A DNA stretch of 64,000 bases. It comes from AC-56 sp963702195 (GTDB taxonomy: Bacteria; Actinomycetota; Thermoleophilia; Solirubrobacterales; 70-9). The position numbers and the translations under genes were made by a program. Under the pieces are notes generated by a model. The model was not told where the DNA came from and did not search any database. It saw only the letters and a list, made by a program, of their open reading frames with translations. Below are positions 58,628-64,000 of the stretch, one piece after another. Position 1 is the stretch's first letter; every line of letters begins with the position of its first letter. The stretch spans positions 868,001-932,000 of the forward strand of contig OY969725.1 in the NCBI GenBank assembly GCA_963702195.1. The letters are read 5' to 3'.

Positions 58628-58962
58628 CAGTCCTCCCGGCCAGGCTCCTCGGCTTGCTCTTCCTGTTCGTCGGGGTCGTCGGCCTGTTCGACCGCTGTCT
58701 CGGTGAGCGTGTCCGGCGTGGCGCCGCGGTAGTGAGTCTGGAACTCCTCGAGCGTGGCGTCGAGGCCGTCCTCGTCGACCGGGACGTCGTCGGAGATCCG
58801 CACCCAGTCGGAGCCCTCGTATTCCTCCATGTTGAAGATCTCCTGGTCGATGGACGTCGAGTCGTCCACCACCACGACGATCTCGGTCTGCGGGTTGAAG
58901 TAGGTGCCCGGCCGCACCAGCATGTCGTCGGCTTCGACGATCCGCGTCTCGATGTCCGCCAT
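58627..58962 (-). CDS. Acidic protein of unknown function
   Basis: A 111-residue, strongly acidic protein. The first 60 residues look like a small beta domain (VEADDMLVRPGTYFNPQTEIVVV), and the last 30 are almost entirely Asp, Glu, Gln and Ala, probably disordered. No family is recognised. It is coupled to the cupin gene by a one-base stop-start overlap and is preceded by the membrane protein gene at 58978 on the same strand (15-base gap), so three genes form one operon. Confidence 0.65.
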   Translation of the reverse strand: MADIETRIVEADDMLVRPGTYFNPQTEIVVVVDDSTSIDQEIFNMEEYEGSDWVRISDDVPVDEDGLDATLEEFQTHYRGATPDTLTETAVEQADDPDEQEEQAEEPGRED

Positions 58963-58977
58963 GAGGCGCGATCCTAT

Positions 58978-59451
58978 CTATTGGCCGAGGTTCTCCAACT
59001 CCCGTAGCTGCCGCTCCACCTCCTGCTCGACGTCGAGCGGCTCCTTGCCCTGGCGCGCGCGGCGCTCATTGCGTGCAACCACAAGCTGGCGGACCTCCTC
59101 CGCGAGCTGCGGGTCGGTTCCCGCCGGTGTGGCGGGTGCCTCCGTCAGCAGCCGGTCGAGCTCCGCGTTGACGTCGACCGGCTCCTCGCCGCGCGACCGC
59201 TGGCGGTACGCCTTGGCCTCGAGCAGCTGGCGGATCTCGTCCTCACGCGCTGCGGGGCCGCCCTCGGCGTCGCTGTCCGTGAGCTTGGACGGCAGGTCGC
59301 TGTCGAACTCGACCGAGAACTGCCCCTTGCCCACCTCGTCGAGTGCGTTCCTGGCCCCCAGCGCAAAGGTGAGGAGGGCGATCGGGATCGTGACCAGGAC
59401 CACGATGAGGATCGCCTCGCCGGTGCTGAGGCTGAGCGCGATGGGGAGCAC
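58978..59451 (-). CDS. Membrane-anchored protein with duplicated helical motif
   Basis: A 157-residue protein: one N-terminal membrane helix (about residues 12 to 32), then a soluble charged part with two copies of a helical motif, EIRQLLEAKAYRQRSRGEEP near residue 72 and EEVRQLVVARNERRARQGKE near 119, each continuing as PxDVxxExxR. This resembles SHOCT-like oligomerisation motifs, but I cannot assign a family. TAACCT (59458-59463) lies six bases before GTG 59451 with no ribosome binding site. It heads the operon with the acidic protein and the cupin. Confidence 0.65.
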   Translation of the reverse strand: MLPIALSLSTGEAILIVVLVTIPIALLTFALGARNALDEVGKGQFSVEFDSDLPSKLTDSDAEGGPAAREDEIRQLLEAKAYRQRSRGEEPVDVNAELDRLLTEAPATPAGTDPQLAEEVRQLVVARNERRARQGKEPLDVEQEVERQLRELENLGQ

Positions 59452-59545
59452 GAACCCAGGTTAAGACCGCGCGGTATGCCGCGCAAGGCCTCGCTGGGAC
59501 CCGCTGACCCCCGACTCGATTTCGGTATCCTGGGGTTCCGTTTGG

Positions 59546-59561
59546 TTGACTGACCAGTCAA
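59546..59561. promoter_or_regulatory. Perfect palindrome upstream of an acyl-CoA dehydrogenase gene
   Basis: TTGACTG-AC-CAGTCAA is a perfect 7+7 dyad 15 bases after a TATCCT -10 element (59526-59531) and about 50 bases before the start codon. The position suits a TetR-type repressor of fatty-acid degradation. It differs in sequence from the dyad at 44146, so the two dehydrogenase genes probably answer to different regulators. Confidence 0.65.
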
Positions 59562-59614
59562 TCGGCAGGTCACGCAACCGTCTCTTCCCGCGCACTCAAA
59601 AGGAGCTTTCAGCC

Positions 59615-60850
59615 TTGGTTGACTTTACGCTGACGGACGAGCAGAAGGATCTCCGCGAGTTGGCCCACAACTTCGCCGAGAAGGAGATTCGCCCCGTGGC
59701 CTGGGACTACGACCGCGACGGGACGTGGCCCCAGGAGATCATCAACAAGGCGTGGGAGGTGGGTCTCATGAACGTCCACGTCGGCGAGGCCTACGGCGGC
59801 CCGGGCCTGGACCACCTCTCCGGCTGCCTGATCGAGGAGGAGCTCGGCTGGGGGTGCTCCGGCATCGGCACCACGCTGATGGCGAACGGGCTCGCGTCCG
59901 CGCCGCTCATGATCGGTGGCTCCGAGGAGACGAAGAAGACGTATCTCGGGATGCTCACCGAGGAGCCGAAGCTCGCCTCGTTCTGCCTTACCGAGCCCGA
60001 CGCCGGCTCCGACGTCTCGGGCATGCGCACGACCGCCGTCCGGAAGGGCGACAAGTACGTCATCAACGGCTCGAAGTGCTTCATCACCAACGGCGGCTAC
60101 GCCGACTGGTACACGGTCTACGCGAAGACCGACAAGGAGGCCGGCCACCGCGGGATCTCGGCGTTCGTCGTCCCCAAGGACGACACCGTCACGGTCGACA
60201 AGAAGGAGGACAAGCTCGGCCAGCGCGCCTCCAACACCGCGACGATCACCTTCAACGAGACCGAGATCCCCGCCGAGAACCTGCTCGGCGAGGAGAACCA
60301 CGGCTTCAAGCTCGCGATGCAGACGCTCGACTTCACGCGTCCGGGCGTCGCCGGGCTCGCGGTCGGCATCGCGCGCGCCGCGTTCGAGTTCGCCTCCGAA
60401 TACTCGAAGGAGCGCGTCCAGTTCGGCGTCCCGATCGCCATGCACCAGGCGATCGCTTTCATGATCGCCGACATGGCCACGAAGGTGGAGGCCGGGCGGC
60501 TGCTCACCTGGAAGTCGGCCGTGCTGCTCGACCAGGGCCAGCGCAACACGCTGGTCGCCTCCCACGCGAAGCGCTTCGCGGCCGACTCCGCGATGGAGGT
60601 CACCGTGGACGCCGTTCAGGTCTACGGCGGCTACGGCTTCATCAAGGAGTACCCGGTGGAGAAGCTGATGCGGGACGCGAAGATCATGCAGCTCTATGAG
60701 GGCACATCGCAGATCCAGCGCCTCGTCATCGCGCGCGAGGTCCTGATGCCCCGCAACATCGACGCTCCGGAGCCGGAGACCACCAAGGCGGACACCGACG
60801 TGGCCGCCGCGCAGTCCGAGCAGGCCCCGGCGACCGCCGAGGTCGCCTAG
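59615..60850 (+). CDS. Acyl-CoA dehydrogenase
   Basis: A 411-residue FAD-dependent dehydrogenase of beta-oxidation. FCLTEPDAGSDVSGMRTTA near residue 123 is the FAD motif, EYSKERVQFGVPIAMHQ near 267 the helical signature, and QLYEGTSQIQRLV near 363 holds the catalytic Glu. The last 35 residues are a flexible acidic tail. AAAAGGAG precedes TTG 59615, which begins the family opening VDFTLTDEQKDLRELA. Unlike many genes here it has a true leader, containing the palindrome at 59546. Confidence 0.93.
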   Translation: MVDFTLTDEQKDLRELAHNFAEKEIRPVAWDYDRDGTWPQEIINKAWEVGLMNVHVGEAYGGPGLDHLSGCLIEEELGWGCSGIGTTLMANGLASAPLMIGGSEETKKTYLGMLTEEPKLASFCLTEPDAGSDVSGMRTTAVRKGDKYVINGSKCFITNGGYADWYTVYAKTDKEAGHRGISAFVVPKDDTVTVDKKEDKLGQRASNTATITFNETEIPAENLLGEENHGFKLAMQTLDFTRPGVAGLAVGIARAAFEFASEYSKERVQFGVPIAMHQAIAFMIADMATKVEAGRLLTWKSAVLLDQGQRNTLVASHAKRFAADSAMEVTVDAVQVYGGYGFIKEYPVEKLMRDAKIMQLYEGTSQIQRLVIAREVLMPRNIDAPEPETTKADTDVAAAQSEQAPATAEVA

Positions 60851-60878
60851 GTGAGCGGTTGAAGCGCCGGCGCGCGGG

Positions 60879-61130
60879 CTACGCGCGCCGGTTCGGGCTG
60901 ACGGCGATCATCAGGCCGATCGTCGTCAGCACGATCACGCCTAGAACGAGACCCTGCGCCCAGCCGTTGACCCCCCAGGCCACTGCGTAGACGAGCGCCG
61001 CGAGCAGGACGACGGCGAGTGCCACGAAGATCGTCACCGGCCGGCGGTTGGTGACGCGCAGGCTCCTGTCCGGGCCGGCGAGGTCCGCTCGCTCGTACTG
61101 CGCCCGGTCCTGGATGTTCATGTTCGCCAT
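60879..61130 (-). CDS. Small two-helix membrane protein
   Basis: An 83-residue protein with a polar N-terminus of about 35 residues (NIQDRAQYERADLAGPDRSL) and two membrane helices (about 37 to 55 and 60 to 78), ending SPNRRA. AGGAGGGG before ATG 61130 is a clear ribosome binding site and excludes the longer upstream frame. No family is recognised. It is divergent from the PadR gene. Confidence 0.65.
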   Translation of the reverse strand: MANMNIQDRAQYERADLAGPDRSLRVTNRRPVTIFVALAVVLLAALVYAVAWGVNGWAQGLVLGVIVLTTIGLMIAVSPNRRA

Positions 61131-61245
61131 CTCGCCCCTCCTGGTTAGCCAGCCTGACGAGGCTACACCCGCGTCCGGGCAAATGGAAGTGCGGATGAGC
61201 ACAGGTGGTGACGTCCACCCGCCTCCGAACGTATAGTCGGCCGCG

Positions 61246-61740
61246 ATGGCCGACGAGCGTGAGAAGGGCTCGGCGCCCGGTTCGCGCCGGCTGGCCGAGG
61301 CAGCACGTGCGGCTCGGACTCGGGGTGGCTCGGAATCCCGTCAGGCCGGGCGGCGCAGCGGCGGCGCGATGGACGTCTTCGGCGGGGAGATCCGGCGCCG
61401 GGACGTGTTCCCGCTCCTGGTGCTCCATCTGATCGAGCGCGAGCCCGCCTACGGGAACCGGCTGATCGAGGAGATCGAGGACATCACGAACGGCGTGATC
61501 TCGGTGAACCCCAACACGATCTACCCGCTGCTGCGAGACCTCGAGGCACGCGGGCTGATCAAGGGCCAGTGGGAGCACCCCGATCGCCGCACGCGGCGGT
61601 TCTACTCGATCACCGCGGCGGGCCGCAGGGAGTACCTGCGCCTCGTCGAGGAGGTCGAGCCGTTTCTGGACTCGGTGATCAAGTCCGTGACTCTGATCAA
61701 ACGCGAGATCTACAGCGATTCCCCGCCCGAGGACGGATGA
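61246..61740 (+). CDS. PadR-family transcriptional regulator
   Basis: A 164-residue regulator. The first 45 residues are a low-complexity Arg/Ala/Gly extension; the PadR winged helix follows (DVFPLLVLHLIEREPAYGNR, then NPNTIYPLLRDLEARGLI and RFYSITAAGRREYLRL), with a short C-terminal dimer helix. TATAGT (61232-61237) is eight bases before ATG 61246, so it appears leaderless. Its stop overlaps the start of the SRPBCC gene (ATGA), suggesting that it controls an operon with that protein. Confidence 0.88.
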   Translation: MADEREKGSAPGSRRLAEAARAARTRGGSESRQAGRRSGGAMDVFGGEIRRRDVFPLLVLHLIEREPAYGNRLIEEIEDITNGVISVNPNTIYPLLRDLEARGLIKGQWEHPDRRTRRFYSITAAGRREYLRLVEEVEPFLDSVIKSVTLIKREIYSDSPPEDG

Positions 61741-62195
61741 GCCGGGTCGCGGCCTCGGCCGCCGTGAGGGCATCGCTCGCGGAGGTCTGGGACTACTACT
61801 TCGACCCCGCCGGGTGGCCCGCGTGGGTGGACGGCTTCGCCCGTGTGGAGACGGACATGGGATATCCGGATGCCGGCGGGACGCTCAGCTGGAGCTCGAC
61901 CCCGGCCGGGCGCGGGACCGTCACCGAGCGGGTCGCCGAGCACGAGCCGCGCCGGCTGCACCGAGTCGAGTTCTCCGACCCGGAGACCACGGGCGGGCTG
62001 ACCGTGACCTTCGCGATCGAGGGGGAGGGAACGATCGTGACGCAGGAGCTCGATTACCGTCTGCGCGAGGGGGGCGTGTTCGCGAAGGTGACGGACCGGC
62101 TGTTCATCCGCTCGCAGATGCGTGGCTCGCTGAGCCGCTCGCTCGCTCGGCTCAAGCTCGAGGTGGAGGAAGTGGCTGCGGGAACGCAGGCCTGA
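61737..62195 (+). CDS. SRPBCC (polyketide cyclase/START-like) protein
   Basis: A 152-residue helix-grip protein: SAAVRASLAEVWDYYFDPAG at the N-terminus, VERVETDMGYPDAG-type strands in the middle and a long C-terminal helix (RGSLSRSLARLKLEVEEV). Such proteins bind hydrophobic ligands in a deep cavity. It overlaps the PadR stop, so ligand binding and PadR control may be linked. Confidence 0.8.
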   Translation: MSRVAASAAVRASLAEVWDYYFDPAGWPAWVDGFARVETDMGYPDAGGTLSWSSTPAGRGTVTERVAEHEPRRLHRVEFSDPETTGGLTVTFAIEGEGTIVTQELDYRLREGGVFAKVTDRLFIRSQMRGSLSRSLARLKLEVEEVAAGTQA

Positions 62196-62244
62196 CTCCT
62201 ATAGCCTTCCCGCGCTCACCAACCCCCTGGAGGATCAACAACCG

Positions 62245-63120
62245 ATGTTCGTGTTCAAGGCCGCCGTGCTCGGCGCCGGAACGATGGGCGGCGAGATCGC
62301 ACAGGTGATCGCGTCGGCCGACGTGCCGGTCGTGATGAAGGACGTGAAGCAGGAGTTCATCGACGCGGGCCTGGACAAGGCGCGCGAGGTGACCGAGGGC
62401 CAACTCGCAAGCCTGGTGAAGAAGGAGAAGCTGACGCAGGAGCAGGCCGACGAGCGGCGCGAGGGAATCCTCGGGCGGATCACCGGCACGATGGAGTACG
62501 ACGGCTTCGGCGACGCGGACTTCGTGGTCGAGGCGGTCCCGGAGCGGATGGAGATCAAGCAGGCCGTCTTCGCCGAGCTCGACGAGGTCACGCCAGGGCA
62601 CGCCATCCTGGCCTCGAACACGTCCGCCCTCTCGATCTCCGAGATCGGCTCGGCGACCACGCGTCCAGACCAGGTGGTGGGCTTCCACTTCTTCTATCCG
62701 GCATCGATCATGCGGCTGATCGAGGTGGTCGAGGGCGAGTTCACCTCCGAGGAGACGAGCCAGGCGGCGGCGAACTTCGCGATGCAGATCCGAAAGAACC
62801 CGATTCGCTGCGGCGAGGAGCCCGGGTTCGTCGTCAACCGGGTGCTGAATTCGGCGGCGTCCGAGATCTGGCGACATGCGGACGAGAGCGGCCTCACCCC
62901 GGAGGAGATCGACAAGGAGATCGCCGACGCAAAGGTGACCCCGATGGGGCCGTTCTTCCTCTCCGATCTACTCGGGCTCGACACGGTGCTGCACGTCGCC
63001 GAGCACCTGCAGTCCAGCTACGGCGATCGCTTCTACGTGCACCCGCAGATGAAGGAGCTGGTGGAGGCCGGGAATCTCGGCCAAAAGACCGGCCAGGGCT
63101 ACTACACACACGGAGGCTGA
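62245..63120 (+). CDS. 3-hydroxyacyl-CoA dehydrogenase
   Basis: A 291-residue enzyme of beta-oxidation. The N-terminal NAD domain has VLGAGTMGGEIAQ near residue 8, ASNTSALSI near 131 and GFHFFYPAS near 150 with the catalytic His; one C-terminal 3HCDH domain follows (EPGFVVNRVLNSAASEIWRH and KTGQGYYTHGG). It lacks a hydratase part. CTGGAGG lies 11 bases before ATG 62245, and a TAGCCT -10 element is found about 45 bases upstream. The next gene begins one base after its stop and supplies a second 3HCDH C-domain plus a hydratase. Confidence 0.92.
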   Translation: MFVFKAAVLGAGTMGGEIAQVIASADVPVVMKDVKQEFIDAGLDKAREVTEGQLASLVKKEKLTQEQADERREGILGRITGTMEYDGFGDADFVVEAVPERMEIKQAVFAELDEVTPGHAILASNTSALSISEIGSATTRPDQVVGFHFFYPASIMRLIEVVEGEFTSEETSQAAANFAMQIRKNPIRCGEEPGFVVNRVLNSAASEIWRHADESGLTPEEIDKEIADAKVTPMGPFFLSDLLGLDTVLHVAEHLQSSYGDRFYVHPQMKELVEAGNLGQKTGQGYYTHGG

Positions 63121-63121
63121 G

Positions 63122-64000
63122 ATGGAAGCCGCAACCGCTGAGATGACGGTCGTCGAGCGCTTCCAGCTGAAGGCGTTCGTGGAGGCCGTGATGGTGGTCG
63201 ACGAGGGCGTCTCGACGACCAAGGACGTCGACCTCGGGATGATGATGGGCGCGGGCATCCTGCCCGGTCCGCTTGCCCGCGCCGATGAGGCGGGCCTCGA
63301 CGAGATGCTCGAGCGCCTCGAGGTCGCCCAGCGCGAGTGGGGCGACGGCTTTGCGCCCCCGCTGCTGCTGCGGCGCCTCGTCAACCAGGGTCGCTTGGGC
63401 AAGAAGACCGGCCAGGGCTTCTTCTTCTACCCGCAGCCGGACGACGGCTTCGACCAAAAGGAGACGGTCCTGCTGGAGACCCGCGACGAGATCGCGATCG
63501 CCTGGCTCAACCGGCCGCCCACGAACCCGATCTCGCCGCAGATGATCCGGGACCTGACGGCGGTCTGGGACGAGATCGAGTCGCGTGACGAGATCCACTC
63601 CGCGGTGATCGCGTCGTCGAACTTCGCGGTCTTCTCCGCCGGCGCGGACATCAAGGAGTTCACGAAGATGACCGACCCCGCCGCGGGCAAGGATCTCCTG
63701 GACTCCGGCCACGGCCTGCTCCGCCGCATGGAGCAGTCGGGCAAAGTGACCATCGCGGCCGTCAATTCACTCGCGCTCGGCGGTGGATGCGAGGTCTCGA
63801 TGGCCTGCGACTTCCGGATCGCGGCCGAATCGGCCAGCTTCGGCCAGCCGGAGATCAACCTCGGGATCATTCCCGGCTTCGGCGGCACGCAGCGGCTCGC
63901 GCGGTTGGTGGGAGAGGGCAAGGCCCTCGAGATGAACCTGCTGGGCGACCCGATCTCGGCCGCGCAGGCGTATGAGATCGGGCTTGCGAACGACGTCGTG
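63122..64000 (+). CDS. 3HCDH C-domain fused to enoyl-CoA hydratase (partial)
   Basis: The gene runs off the window after 293 codons. Residues 1 to about 105 are a 3-hydroxyacyl-CoA dehydrogenase C-terminal domain (KAFVEAVMVVDEGVSTTKDV, then LGKKTGQGFFFYPQ), without an NAD domain. From about 110 an enoyl-CoA hydratase domain follows: FSAGADIKEF (oxyanion Ala-Gly), GGGCEVSMACD and FGQPEINLGIIPGFGGTQRL with both catalytic Glu residues. In FadB the order is hydratase, NAD domain, C-domain, C-domain; here the parts are split between this gene and the preceding one in permuted order. ATG 63122 is one base after the upstream stop. Confidence 0.88.
   Translation, partial: MEAATAEMTVVERFQLKAFVEAVMVVDEGVSTTKDVDLGMMMGAGILPGPLARADEAGLDEMLERLEVAQREWGDGFAPPLLLRRLVNQGRLGKKTGQGFFFYPQPDDGFDQKETVLLETRDEIAIAWLNRPPTNPISPQMIRDLTAVWDEIESRDEIHSAVIASSNFAVFSAGADIKEFTKMTDPAAGKDLLDSGHGLLRRMEQSGKVTIAAVNSLALGGGCEVSMACDFRIAAESASFGQPEINLGIIPGFGGTQRLARLVGEGKALEMNLLGDPISAAQAYEIGLANDVV

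Noticed and set aside
1..64000. CRISPR arrays, tRNA and rRNA genes, prophage or integrase genes
   Set aside because: None was found: no regularly spaced direct repeats, no cloverleaf with CCA-type end that I could recognise, and no phage structural or integrase motifs.

Overview
The window is strongly GC-rich, with third codon positions almost always G or C. It has GTG and TTG starts and a gene content typical of Actinomycetota: a mycobacterial-type reductase/desaturase pair, SoxR with an actinobacterial-type box, an ArsA-family ATPase, DUF899, DUF2127 and DUF6351 proteins, a class III cyclase with AAA and TPR parts, and an actinobacterial HhH-GPD protein. A soil or sediment member of the class Thermoleophilia (Solirubrobacterales-like) is my best guess; this is inference from style, not from a marker gene. 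No rRNA, tRNA, CRISPR array or prophage was seen, and no gene-free stretch exceeds 300 bases.

Layout. 1-4.7 kb: AbiEi-like remnant, DUF899 protein, an XRE/nucleotidyltransferase toxin-antitoxin-like pair with a palindromic operator, a cupin, and an overlapping PII-Amt pair with altered key residues. 4.8-12.9 kb: flavin monooxygenase, PQQ-propeller protein, SDR, two membrane-anchored exported proteins including an SGNH hydrolase, a DNA glycosylase-like protein, a lipoprotein, and SoxR facing a DUF5519-like gene across a SoxR box. 12.9-21.7 kb: secreted glycosidase and unknown secreted proteins, a frameshifted cupin facing a TetR regulator, a secreted peptidase, a tandem GNAT protein and Kup. 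21.8-31.7 kb: reductase/desaturase operon, a tandem pair of FUSC-like membrane proteins (one an internally deleted copy), two secreted hydrolases, a second desaturase and a cold-shock gene. 31.8-44.1 kb: GH44 glycosidase, a 41-residue membrane protein behind a structured leader, a metallo-hydrolase that has lost its metal motif, an MFS/MerR operon with a long operator, a hydrolase remnant, an FMN-dependent 2-hydroxyacid oxidase, a second cold-shock gene, topoisomerase IB and rhodanese. 44.1-64 kb: two acyl-CoA dehydrogenases behind palindromic operators, an SCP2 gene whose stop codon is the target of a defective IS481-type element, a cyclase/AAA/TPR regulator in operon with two alpha/beta-fold proteins lacking catalytic residues, an ArsA-type ATPase, a cation exchanger, PadR and SRPBCC proteins, and a FadB-like activity split over two genes.

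Themes. Lipid metabolism recurs (two desaturases, two acyl-CoA dehydrogenases, hydroxyacyl-CoA dehydrogenase, split FadB, SCP2), as does export of hydrolases for polymers and peptides. More than fifteen genes have a TANNNT -10 element 5 to 9 bases upstream of the start codon and no ribosome binding site, so leaderless transcription appears common. Two of these genes seem to start at ATC. The candidates I find most worth following are the cyclase/pseudo-hydrolase operon, the ATC leaderless starts, the structured leader at 34.5-34.75 kb, and the PII/Amt pair with non-canonical residues.
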